From the NCBI GenBank assembly GCA_014885115.2, contig WKLE02003353.1, forward strand, positions 1 to 53,243: a stretch of DNA of 53,243 nucleotides, given 5' to 3'. Every line of letters begins with the position of its first letter. Position 1 is the first letter of the stretch. Below are positions 33,681 to 44,240 of the stretch, piece by piece. The notes beneath the pieces are model-generated. The model had not been told where the DNA came from, ran no database searches, and saw only the letters and a list, made by a program, of their open reading frames with translations. Position numbers and translations under genes: made by a program. This DNA is from Asterionellopsis glacialis. Taxonomy: Eukaryota > Bacillariophyta > Plagiogrammaphyceae > Rhaphoneidales > Asterionellopsidaceae.

Positions 33681-34696
33681 TTTTGAAAGACAAAAAGGAA
33701 GCAAGGACGAATTTTGGAAAAAAAAATAACAAAACAAAAACAAAACTAGAAAAGCAATATGAAAATGTGGAATCAATGTAAAAAATCTATGACTTGCTGA
33801 ATATCTTCTTTTTCTCAAGGATAGAAACTATCCCTCCTGAGAAAAAGATTTTTCAGTAAGCTTTTTGGTGTAGATCTCTTCACCGCTGTCACCTTTACCT
33901 GGTACACTAGAAAGGAAACTGGTATGATGATTGCGGTGCCACTGTGAGAGAGTACTACCAGTTGGGCTAGCTATGGGTACTAATTTGTAACGAAATCAAA
34001 TTTTGTTTAAAATAAAAAAAATGTAAAAACAACTAAAACAAAAAGCCTGCATCTATGAAAATTCGATGTGTATCCGTAGCTGGGTGTAATGTCGACCCTG
34101 AGTCCTCCCAAGAGAGAATTAATCCATTACATAGTCTCTAGCTAGAGGGAACCTTCTTCTCATTAAAGTGAAATGCATGGATGTTTTTCCGTTCTTATTG
34201 TGGGGAAAATTATTTACAGTACCGGTACTGGTGTCGCTAGAAAGAAGGAAACTCTTTGGAGTGAAGGTTAATTTCAGGGATGGATGGATGGAAAGACAAC
34301 ATACTCAGAGAATGTGACTTACTCAGTCCGTCCTGAGTCCTCTCAAGGAAGTACAGTACTTGGTACCAAAACAACTCGTGAGGTCTCAGAGGGAAGGAAT
34401 CCAAGAAAACGGAATCTAGAAAAAAAATGACATATGAGTTTCAAAATTATCACATATCCATCCCTCCGATGCACAAACTGTGCGGTTGTGATCTGTGAAC
34501 CAACCGGTTTTCAAGTAGATGGTACAGTACCCAGTATCTTTCCCACTAAAGATTCTCGTGTGTGATTTGGTCATCATCTTCTCGTCGGAGCAGAGGAGAG
34601 TCCCCCCCTTTCGCCTTTCGCTCTCTCTTCTTGGTTCTCTTTGCCTCCCTCTCGCGATTGACTTTGCGAAAAAATCTGTTGTACACTACAGCAACC
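33681..34696. other. Spacer between CCT gene and mitochondrial EF-Tu
   Basis: This spacer of about 1 kb holds the CCT-gene 3' UTR and the EF-Tu promoter. An inverted repeat around 33812-33850 (TCTTTTTCTCAAGGATAG and CTGAGAAAAAGA) could form a 3'-end hairpin. Perfect TACCTGGTAC is at 33896-33905, with related GTACCGGTAC-like words near 34218 and 34363. Confidence 0.45.
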
Positions 34697-36438
34697 ATGA
34701 TGGTACGTTTGATTCTGACATGACATCCTTTACTTTACATGTCTTTATGAAAACTCAAGGTATTGTTCCTTGATGGGGATTAAGAATGAAAGGATTGGAA
34801 TCCAAATTGAAAAATACTAGTAGGATAGAAATCTGAAATTTTGATGCAATTAACAACGTGCACCATCAACCTCATTATTTGTTGTAGGTTAGATAAATGA
34901 AAAAGTGAGACTCACTCTTTTTTTTTCCAATCTTTGAATACCCATTTTTGCTGTTGTTCTTGTTATACTTTCTTATTTATTTTCTTCGAAAAATACAGTT
35001 CTCAGTTGCCACACGATCATTTTCGCGAGCAGTTACGGCTCGCAAGCCCAACAGTGCCACTTTGGTTGGCTTTGCCAAGCGTACCTTTGCTGCTGGTGAT
35101 AAGTACGACCGTTCTAAACCCCATGTGAATATTGGTACAATTGGTCACGTTGATCACGGTAAAACTACTCTTACAGAAGCTATTACCAAGGTTCTTGCCG
35201 AAAAGGGTTGGTCCAGTGCTATGTCTTATGAAGATATTGATAACTCTCCCGAAGAAAGAGCCCGTGCCATTACTATCAACACAAGTCACATTGAATACGA
35301 AACAGAAACTCGTCACTACGGACACATTGATTGGTAAGTTTCTTTCTTGGTTCTTCATTTGCTGCCACACTTCCTTGTTTTCATGCCCAGGTTGTTTGCT
35401 CATCGTATAGAAAACTCCTTCTCTGACGACAAATTTCATTTTATTATCTAAATTATCCTTTTTATAAATATTGATACGACACGCTACAGCCCCGGTCACG
35501 CGGATTACGTTAAAAACATGATTACAGGTGCTGCACAGATGGATGGTGCTATCCTTGTTGTAGCTGCCACAGATGGTCCCATGCCTCAAACCCGTGAACA
35601 CATCTTGTTGGCGAAACAGGTTGGTATTCCCAAGTTGGTTGTTTTCTTGAACAAGTGTGATATGATCGATGAAGAAGATGAAGAACTTTTGGAGTTGGTG
35701 GAGATGGAAATTCGTGAACTCCTTGAAATGTACGGCTTTGAAGAAGATACACCCATTATTCGTGGATCTGCTCTCAAGGCAGCCGACGGTAGCGATGAAA
35801 CACTCGGCAAGAATGCCATTTTGGAACTCATGAAAACTGTCGATGAGACCGTGCCCGAACCTATTCGTGACTTGGATAAGCCCTTCTTAATGCCTGTCGA
35901 AGATGTGTTTTCTATTTCTGGTCGTGGTACCGTCGTCACTGGCCGTGTCGAACAGGGTAAGGTGAATGTTGGTGATGAACTCGAAATTCTTGGTCTTGAT
36001 ATGGATACCAAGACTACATGTACCGGTGTTGAGATGTTCAAGAAGCTTTTGGATCAAGGTCAAGCTGGAGACAACATTGGTGCCCTGTGCCGTGGTTTGA
36101 AGAGAGAAGAAGTCAAGAGAGGACAAGTGTTGTGCGAACCTGGATCTGTCAAAACAGGCAAAAAATTCAAGGCTCACGTTTACGCATTGTCCAAGGATGA
36201 AGGTGGACGTCACACTCCATTCTTTTCCAATTACCGTCCTCAATTCTTCTTCAGGACTTCGGATGTGACTGGTGATATCCAACTTGATGAAGGAACTGAG
36301 ATGGTTATGCCTGGTGATGATGCCGATGTGAATGTGGAACTTATTAGTCCTATTGGAATTGATGAAGGTGTTCGATTTACTGTCCGTGAAGGTGGCAGGA
36401 CAATTGCTACTGGACTTGTGACAGAAGTTGTCGAATAA
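34697..36438 (+). CDS. TUFM: Mitochondrial elongation factor Tu, nuclear-encoded
   Basis: Three exons: 34697-34702 (ATGATG only), 34999-35333 and 35490-36438, giving 429 residues. The intron-1 splice adds the two Met directly to [16 protein letters not shown], a classic Arg/Ser mitochondrial presequence ending near residue 35. GTPase motifs are complete: GHVDHGKT (51-58), DCPGH (113-117, rebuilt across intron 2) and NKCD (168-171), with SALKA-type G5. Domains 2 and 3 follow, with [13 protein letters not shown] and RTSDVTGDI. It delivers aminoacyl-tRNA to mitochondrial ribosomes. A plastid copy is normally plastome-encoded in diatoms, and the absence of a bipartite ER signal supports mitochondria. 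The mini-exon start is inferred from frame and splice sites. Confidence 0.95.
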
Positions 36439-36608
36439 ACAAAAACAAAAAATCGTGACGAAGAAAATACAATACTTTTAACAAGATGGATGGATTGAGA
36501 CTCTTAAAAAATTATCTTCAACTTGTTCTTTGTTGTTTTTCATATTTTATGTCTTTTTCGCCCTACCTATGAAACTGTGATTTCTTTTCTTTTCCTTTCC
36601 TTCTTTGT

Positions 36609-37231
36609 TTATGGTGCAGCAATTCCAATGACACCAGCACCGACGCGGGCACCAGTATTTCCTGTAGTTAAAGAGGTTTCTTGACCTCCCTTTCCACTAT
36701 CATCTTCACCAACGTACACTACAATTGAACGACCAATTACGGAATGAGGTCCCAAAAGCTTGACTTTTTTATCTGTAATAGAAACAGCAGACTTTCCATC
36801 AGCTCCTACAACAATATTGCCAAGGTCTCCAACCATACAATTTTCATCCGTTGGGGATCCGTGTGATTTACCTGAAAAGGCAATTATTATGATATAGAGT
36901 ACAATAATTGAATGTGAGGAACCAGTTATCAGGTATAAAGTTCAAAAATCGCCATGAAAATATACTCTTTGCAAGTATGTTTCTTTATACCACAATAAAG
37001 GAAAAAGTAATTAATAAACGTACCGAATGGATTAAAGATCGCACCGCAACTTGCGGCTCCTTCCGACAAATCTCCATACACATTGACAGTGATTCCATGT
37101 TTCCCAGGAGTTAATCCCCGAATTTCACCTTCAATTGTTGTGGGACTGTCTTCCGTTGATTGAGACAAACGGAGCAAACCTGACACGGAAGTACCGCTTT
37201 CGCCAGAAAGAGAACATACACACTTGGCCAT
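36609..37231 (-). CDS. Cu/Zn superoxide dismutase-fold protein lacking metal ligands
   Basis: Exons 37231-37024 and 36871-36609 are joined across a 152-bp intron and give 156 residues, the normal length for a cytosolic Cu/Zn SOD. The fold is clear: [68 protein letters not shown] and [17 protein letters not shown]. By alignment to SOD1, however, His46 is Thr48, His48 is Asn50, bridging His63 is Ile65, His80 is Met82 and His120 is Tyr122. The disulfide Cys57 and Cys146 are Ala59 and Ala148. Only Zn-ligand equivalents His73 and Asp85, and Arg145, remain. Dismutase activity is therefore not expected. The intact frame, splice sites and fold residues argue for a functional pseudoenzyme, not a decaying gene. 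No targeting peptide is present, so it is probably cytosolic. Confidence 0.92.
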
Positions 37232-37827
37232 GGTCTAATCTATCTTTCTCTCTCGCCCTTGCAAAAAAAATTAATATGCTGCACTACACGAGACGAATGG
37301 CACGGTTGGAAGGCGAAACGGAGGACACACAAGGAGAGCATAGCAGAGATATGAAAATGCTTTTGGCTCTCGCTCTGTCCTGCGACAGTGGGGGGAGTTT
37401 GAGTTTGACGGGAGAGAAGAGATCCCAGTTTGCGGCGAGGAATGGTACAGGCTTTCGTCAAAACATCCAAACATTAGATTCTAGATTCCGTCTCTCCATG
37501 TTTTCCGTATGTGTGGCTGTTTTATGTTGTGTATTTTTAAATAAATATGTGTTGTGCTATGATGGATGAACTATTTGTTGCACTCCCTATCATCATCGAT
37601 TACCAAACAATAATTTGAAAATTTTGTCCCACTTTCGTTAGCGTGCGAGGCGGGTGAAGCGAAGCGTGACAAGGGATCTTTTTGGAACCTTCTGTAGTTA
37701 CGTCAGAGGTAGGTTCTAGTTTTCTTCTGTCATCATCGCAAACATTGATAGTGGGAAATACAATGGTCGTCGACACAAAATAATATGAGAACGCACAGTG
37801 TTACAAAAAGCACAGCATACACACAAC
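37232..37827. other. Divergent spacer, SOD-like and lumenal protein genes
   Basis: This stretch of about 600 bp holds two divergent 5' ends. A short GC-richer patch (about 37640-37672) interrupts otherwise mixed sequence. No gene was recognised. Confidence 0.45.
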
Positions 37828-38742
37828 ATGTACTTGTCTACAATGATAGCACTCCAAACTTTCTTTCTCATTTATGCTCTTCTAGGAGAAACTAGTGCAG
37901 CATGGATTGGGAAAAGTATGGGAGAAACATCGTTTTCATCATTTTCTCTGTCGGCATCCAAGAGGAAGAAGGAAACCTTTGAGACTTCTGTATTTTCCTC
38001 CAACCGTCATCTCCATAGTCATTACGATGAATCATTGCCAAACGCCAATGTGTTTGGTCATTCTTTTTCGTCACCTAATGTTGATAGTAGCAATAGGGAT
38101 CCTCGTCGTAGACAATTCTTGGTGCAAGGTATCATGGCAACAACGAGTCTTTTCGTCACAACAACAACACCAAACACATTGTCATCTATATGTTGGGCAT
38201 ATACACCCGACTCGGATAATTTGCGCGAATCACTATATTTGATTAGTCGCGTACAAGAAGCAACCGTGCAACAAGAACGATTTGTACGTAATAATAAGTT
38301 ACAAGAAGACTTGAAGAAAAAAATGAAACTAACCTTGAGATTGGTAGAAAAGAATTATCGTTTGTTAGATCAAATTAACTATGCATCACAATTTGTGACA
38401 CCATCAAGTGAAGTAGTGACTGCTACAGAAGCTGGGAATATTGCTGTGGAAGCATTGCAGGGTGCTATTGATTTTGTAAATACAGAGTTAGGTGTAGGGC
38501 CTATTACTCCTGAGCAGCGTACATTCTTAACAGAATCAATGCAAGAAACGAGAGAACAACTTTTTGTATTTTTGAAATATATGCCATTACAAAAATTAGA
38601 AGAAGCAAGATTCCGTGTGGAAGATGAAAATATCAAAAATCGTGATGAATTTGATGGTGATTCTGATGCAGGCGTATACAATCCAGTTATCTTACCTTGG
38701 AAGCAACAACAACAACAACAACCATCAGAAGCAAAACAATAG
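37828..38742 (+). CDS. Probable thylakoid-lumen helical protein, function unknown
   Basis: This is a single-exon gene of 304 residues from the ATG at 37828. Targeting appears three-part. An ER signal peptide (MIALQTFFLIYALLG) ends at TSAA/W, a diatom plastid-import context. A Ser-rich transit region follows. Then RRRQF (93-97) with a hydrophobic stretch (IMATTSLFV) and CWA resembles a Tat thylakoid-transfer signal. The mature part of about 180 residues is helical and charged (LYLISRVQEATVQQERFV, KKKMKLTLRLVEKNYRLLDQ, QRTFLTESMQETREQLFVFL), ending in a Gln run. A four-helix lumenal protein of the photosystem II extrinsic type is possible, but I recognise no specific family. Confidence 0.82.
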   Translation: MYLSTMIALQTFFLIYALLGETSAAWIGKSMGETSFSSFSLSASKRKKETFETSVFSSNRHLHSHYDESLPNANVFGHSFSSPNVDSSNRDPRRRQFLVQGIMATTSLFVTTTTPNTLSSICWAYTPDSDNLRESLYLISRVQEATVQQERFVRNNKLQEDLKKKMKLTLRLVEKNYRLLDQINYASQFVTPSSEVVTATEAGNIAVEALQGAIDFVNTELGVGPITPEQRTFLTESMQETREQLFVFLKYMPLQKLEEARFRVEDENIKNRDEFDGDSDAGVYNPVILPWKQQQQQQPSEAKQ

Positions 38743-38841
38743 TTGAAAAATCAAAAGGAGACTCCACAATAGGAAACAACCTAGTTCCAAACGATGAAAT
38801 ATGCAATTTATTGTCGTTCGACTCGCGCTTCCGGAGAAATG

Positions 38842-38910
38842 TTACTTTTAGAAGATTTGCTACTTTTAGAAGATTTTTAGAAGATTTGCTACTTTTAGAA
38901 GATTTTTTTC
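38842..38910. repeat. Short tandem array TACTTTTAGAAGATTT
   Basis: About three units of TACTTTTAGAAGATTT, with partial AGAAGATTTTT units between them. It lies in the 3' flank of the lumenal protein gene. Confidence 0.75.
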
Positions 38911-39248
38911 ATGTATTCCTTATGACATTTACAAGAAGACTAAAATATTTAGTTTCATGCTCTTAGAGAGTCCCGATAACTGCAAAATTAAGTGTGAGTC
39001 ATCTTATCTTGACATCAAGTCGGTATCATGCTGAAAAGTTTCTAACAGGTGCGGTAAGTCCTTGGACTCTAGCTAGGACTAGGACGACTCTCTCCAGTCC
39101 TCTCCATCACTTTTCGTCGTTCGGGCTCGCAGAAAATGCTGTTTTTAATCAGAAAAAATGGGGGTCCTACTACAGAGAGTCAAACATCACCTACCAGGTA
39201 CCTGTCTATCGGTTTTTCCGATCTTTGATGGCATTAATTAATAGCCCA

Positions 39249-39310
39249 GTAGATTTGAACGTACCTGATAAGAGTACCTGGTACAAGGTACGTAGATTTG
39301 AACGTACCTG
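39249..39310. repeat. Direct repeat GTAGATTTGAACGTACCTG
   Basis: Two perfect 19-bp copies at 39249-39267 and 39292-39310, each followed by a TAAGAGTAC word. They are part of the motif-dense intergenic block upstream of the HDAC gene. Confidence 0.8.
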
Positions 39311-39882
39311 GTGTAAGAGTACGTATGATGTATTTCTTACATAGTTCCTGGTACGAGGTAGTACTATGTAGGACTACCTGTACAGACGGTAGGATACATC
39401 AAGATTCATGATGTAGGAAGAAAATTGCATGGTAGCTCACGCCGGCCTGACCTAAGGTCCTAGGACACTACAGACATAGGTACGTGTATGGTCTACCTGG
39501 GTATGTGGACCTGCTACAGACAGACAGTACCACAGGGAGCGTACATGTTTCGGTTTTTAGGACTACCTAGTACGACCATGCGATGTCTCGGCGAGTGGCG
39601 TGCGTAGTAGATCGCAGACGCACCAGGTACAGGCACGTACCTCTGTGGGAAACTACGTGGGTTCTACGGACACTCTTTCCTGCATACAACACATACAGAA
39701 GCAACCTCACGTACCGTTCGCATAGGTACGTAGCATCGCACGTTGATGCTCTTTGAAAAGAGAGTCAGACGGTTCACAAGAGAAGCAGCAGCTCCCGATC
39801 TATCCGTCCTCGCGCCCGCTCCGCTGCTGCATGCATGCGATCTGCAGCAGCACAGCAACGCTACGTGTAAGCGGTTGTGACG

Positions 39883-42800
39883 ATGTCTAGTGATGGCGAT
39901 AACTCGTCAACCGAAGATCAATTCAACTTTGAATCACAAGTAGGAGGACAAAGATATCCAGTACATGACTGTTGTGAATTTGAAGATGTTGAAAATCTAA
40001 GGGTAAGTCGTAGATCTCCATTGATAGCTTTCGATCGATACCGTACGGCATGATTGACGCACTATATCGTACTTAAGACAAAACAGTTGAGGAGTGACAG
40101 AAGATATTGGATTTTTGATCTTTCGAGTTTTCGTTGTGTGAAGCAAGATTTTGATCGTCACAATTAGGTTGTTTTAATCGTGTCATTGCGAATGTAATCG
40201 ATGTTATCTAACAAATATATATTTTTTTCTTGATTACTTTTTAATTTTGAAAAATGAAAATTAATTAAACAGAAATTAATATTTGTACAGCAGGGGCCAT
40301 CCGATGATGACTCGTCAGATTCTGAACAAGATGATAATGGTGAAGATGGTTCAAGTTCCTCTTCGGATGACAATGATTCACATGCAGCAGCACATGCTGC
40401 TGCAGTTGGACACTCGCCAAATACTCCCATTGCTACAACAACAACCGCACCTGAACAACAACAACAACAACAACAACAACAAGAGGCAACCACTTCAGCT
40501 GCAGCTGATACGGCTTCCGTACAAGATACAGCACAGCCAATGGCTGTTGAAGAAGATACAGTAGCGACATCCGAGAATGACCTGAATCCTCCGAAAGCTA
40601 CTGTCCCGATAGATACGAATGACTTACAGCAACAACAAAGAGGAGAAAACAATGAAGGACAATCTGGACAACATCCTGTCCCAATATCCGAAGTAAAAGA
40701 AAGTGAGGAACAAAACGGTAATCATGATAATGCTCTTGTTGCTGGTGAAGTTACGGCTGAAGCAGATGACACAACAACAGCATCAGGGGCAGCAGTCGGT
40801 GGAGGTGAATTAGAGAGTGAGAAAAAGCAAGCAGAAAAGAAACCCAAGAAAAAGGCCCAAAAAGAGATATCGTATTATTGTCCTTACAATTTAAATGAAA
40901 GAGACGAAGATGAGAATACTCCATTGCATATTGCGATACATTATCGTAAGCTTGAACACGTCAAATGTTTATTGGAGGCTCGTGCATCTGTACATAAAAA
41001 GTGTGACGGGAGTGCTCCTATCCATACTGCCATTAGTATTGGAAGTATCCCTATACATGCTAACTTTGCATTTGAATGCACAGCCGTTTTGGTAGAAAAT
41101 GGTGCAGATTTGTCTGTTCGCGATGAATCTTTTCAAACACCATTGTACCTTGCTTGTATGTACAACTTGCCAAACATTTTACTCTATATCCTATCTAATG
41201 GTGAGGGGTTACCGACGCTTAACTTGAAGGCGGATAGATCTGGTGGAAGAGCCTTACATGCTGCTGCTAAGTATGATATGATTGATACAGCCGATATTCT
41301 TCGTCAAAATCATTCTCGTACATCACAAACAAATATTCCGCATCCACCAGTGATTGGAACCACTCCTACAAAGGATCCTGCTGCACCATCGATTACACAA
41401 ATTCTTCTCAAAACACCAGGTGTAGAAGTTGATGCTAAAAACAATTACGGTCAAACACCTTTGCATATGGCATGTATGAGAGGGAACTGGGTAGTTGCAC
41501 GACTTTTATTACAGGCTGGTGCTGCCCCGGATGTTACCGATCGTCGTGGATTTACACCTGGTCAAATAGCACGTAAACGTGGGATGCACATCCCGAATGA
41601 TATTTTACCCACCTTGGGTGAAAAATCGTCTCCATCAGGTGATTTAACGCCCCGTGATCTTATAGTGGATCCTGACAGTACAACATTATTGCTATGTCAC
41701 GAACTGTGTTTTCGACATCGTAGTTGTCCACCTATCCGAAGAGATGGGATAAACGAACCACCACCGGAAAATGTACGTCGCCTACACGTCTTGACCAATG
41801 ATCAAGATGGTATCTTGCAATCTTCTGAATTTCAACGATGCATATGGGAAAAGGAACCACGGCGAGCAGCCATGGCGGACGTTTTGAAAATACACGAATA
41901 TAGCTATGTCGAAAGTATTTGTAAAATGTGTTCGGGCATTGCTGACAGTCCATCTGCTATAGCACATTTAGACGCAGACACAGCTATATCACGATGGAGC
42001 TTTGAAGCAGCCATGCGTGCGGCTGGCAGTGTCTGCGAGGCAGTGGACCGTGTTGTGGCAGGTGATTTCCGTAATGCATTTTGTGCCGTCAGGCCTCCTG
42101 GTCACCATGCTGGACCTAGGGGTATCGTCCAATGTCGTAATGATCCTGACGGTGGGTCACATGGATTTTGTCTGTTGAACAATGTTGCCATTGGTGCTGC
42201 ATATGCAAGGACCATGTACCGCAATGAAGGGATCCGTAAGGTTGCTATAATTGACTTTGATGTGCATCATGGGAATGGGACAGAAGAAATTGTTCGTCAG
42301 CTCATACCACGAAATGAAAGATCTACAATACGTACACCCTTTGCATTTGGAGAACTTATGCAATCCAAGTACAGACCCTGGTTAGATGAAAGTGACATAG
42401 AAAACGTTTTCTTTGCAAGTTCACATGGGTATGGTCCACGTGGTATTGAATTCTCAGATAATCCATCGCAGGGTGGTTGGTTTTATCCAGCTTCTGGTGA
42501 AACACAAACGACCGATGCCATATTGGACCCATCAGTGGTAGAAAGTCCATCTAATCCATCCGACTTTATCATGTCACAAACATGGACTCGAGTTGCAGAA
42601 GAATCATTGGGCAATTGTTTCAAGGTCATTAATTGTGGTTTGCCCTTGCCACAACCTGATGCCATTCCGGGTATGCAACGAGTTGAATTACGTGATGCCT
42701 ACCGTTTAAAAATTCTGCCTCATTTACGAGAGTTCGATCCTGACATGATTTTTATAAGTGCTGGATTTGATGCGCACAAACGTGATGCTATGAACTTTGG

Positions 42801-43329
42801 GTACGTCGGAATGGTGGAAGAAGATTATGAGTGGTTAACATCCGAACTCGTCAAGGTTGCCAACTCTTGTTGTAATGGTAGAATAGTATCCGTCCTGGAG
42901 GGCGGATACAAGATTCACGGTGGCATTGTATCTCCATTTGCACGCAGTGTGGCAAGTCACGTCCGTGCGTTAGTGGACGGTGGACGTAGTCGAGAGTTGT
43001 TTGATGCGTCCGATGGTGAATGGGATAGTCAATTTGAACGCCATACTGTAGAAGATCGTGAAAGACGTCGACAGCTTAAGTTGGAACGTCTTACTCGTGT
43101 ACAACAACAATTCCAGCATCCTACAGCTCCTCCTCATCCTTCTCTACAACATCATGATATTCACACTGCAAACTTGGGTATTTCGGAAGAACAGCTTGCT
43201 GCTGCTGCTGCTGATGTGGCGGCCGCTGCTCCCGCCCAGGACGAAGAAAAACCATTTCGCAAAAGAAGACGTAACAATGTGGACTATAAAGAGCTATACG
43301 AAGAGATGAAGCGAGAAGGTGGACTCTGA
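39883..43329 (+). CDS. Ankyrin-repeat class II histone deacetylase fusion
   Basis: Exons 39883-40002 and 40291-43329 give 1052 residues. Exon 1 supplies 40 acidic residues ending EFEDVENLR, before a GTAAGT donor. The acceptor is CAGCAG, so one Gln may be optional. After an acidic, poly-Gln N-terminus come ankyrin repeats (about 233-483: NTPLHIAIHYRKLEHVKCLLEA, QTPLHMACMRGNWVVARLLL). The deacetylase domain runs from about 505 to 950. Catalytic residues are intact: RPPGHHAG (about 644), DFDVHHGNGT (about 695), SAGFDAH (about 863) and the Tyr of LEGGYK (about 909). It should be a zinc-dependent lysine deacetylase. The C-terminus FRKRRRNN looks like an NLS. Ankyrin repeats probably recruit partners. 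Joining exon 1 rests on frame and splice sites, so the N-terminus is less certain than the rest. Confidence 0.93.
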
Positions 43330-43461
43330 GTGGAAAATAGCGCAGGCGTCATTAAGTGCAATATAAAAGAAATGGTAACTGAGAGAGGGTTAAAAATTAA
43401 AAAATATAAAAGGAAAAAAGAAACAAAAAGAGCTACCATGTACTCGTACTGAAGTGAAATG

Positions 43462-43527
43462 TGACTACAGCGTCTGACGATGGAAGTCAAGGGATGACTA
43501 CAGCGTCTGACGATGGAAGTCAAGGGA
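43462..43527. repeat. Perfect 33-bp tandem duplication
   Basis: Copies at 43462-43494 and 43495-43527 are identical, starting TGACTACAGCGTCTGACGAT. The region is non-coding, in the 3' flank of the ankyrin-HDAC gene. Confidence 0.93.
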
Positions 43528-43544
43528 TGAGTGATACCCCCGAT

Positions 43545-43594
43545 CTTCTCTCTCTCTCTCTCTCTCTCTTTCTCTTTCTCTCTCTCTCTCTCTC
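43545..43594. repeat. CT microsatellite
   Basis: An approximately 50-bp run of CT dinucleotides interrupted by a few TTT triplets. Confidence 0.95.
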
Positions 43595-44240
43595 TAGAGT
43601 TGAAGCACGACGCACACGCTTTCTTCTTTTTTAGATGAAATCTGGGCAAATGTCACGTTTTAGTGGTGGTATATTTCAATAGATTGTCAGAACTTAACCC
43701 TAACGGTAACTAACACCTACGGTAAAGTGTGAGTTGTCTGTCTTTTTGTTCATCATAATATCTCAACCAATAGAATCTCTCCACCAAGAGCTTGGATTGG
43801 AGGGTCAGGCACTTGTCTGTTTCTCCGCGATGAGGCGATGGGTGAGTCTGTCAAACTTCAACTCTATCAACATCTCCGGGTTTTCAAATATAAATTTATC
43901 TACACTTCTGTATATTTATTTTAATCTTATTTATGAATTCGCGCTATGTCCGGAGAACACCTTCTGGTATTAATTATCGGCTATTATAATGCTGAATCAC
44001 ACTTGGAGAACCAAAGAAGCACACGACACGAGACACGGAACCCACCGAAGGCAGACAGAGTTTTTTTTTTTTGGAATCTATCGCTCGCGTATGTACACGA
44101 GTAACACGAATAGGTCCACTAGCGGAAAACTATCACAGAATAGAAAGAGAGGACTGATGTGTGCGAGAATGAAGTGGGACTGATATGCACAAAGACACTC
44201 AGGCAAGACCTCTCACCCAACGAATCAAATAATAACTACC

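Larger units (their letters stand above)
38743..39882. other. Repeat-rich spacer upstream of ankyrin-HDAC gene
   Basis: No gene is supported. The left end has a short tandem array (38842-38910) built on GCTACTTTTAGAAGATTT. From about 39000 to 39740 the DNA is dense in TACCTGG, GTACCTG and AGGACTACCT words, including perfect TACCWGGTAC at 39193 and 39275 and a 43-bp-period direct repeat at 39249-39310. Confidence 0.5.
43330..44240. other. Spacer with tandem repeat and CT microsatellite
   Basis: This 900-bp spacer between the HDAC and DUF6824 genes, both on the plus strand, holds a perfect 33-bp tandem duplication and a CT microsatellite, listed separately. No gene was recognised. Confidence 0.5.

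Noticed and set aside
35017..36282. Several minus-strand frames over EF-Tu
   Set aside because: They are shadows of the well-supported plus-strand EF-Tu exons.
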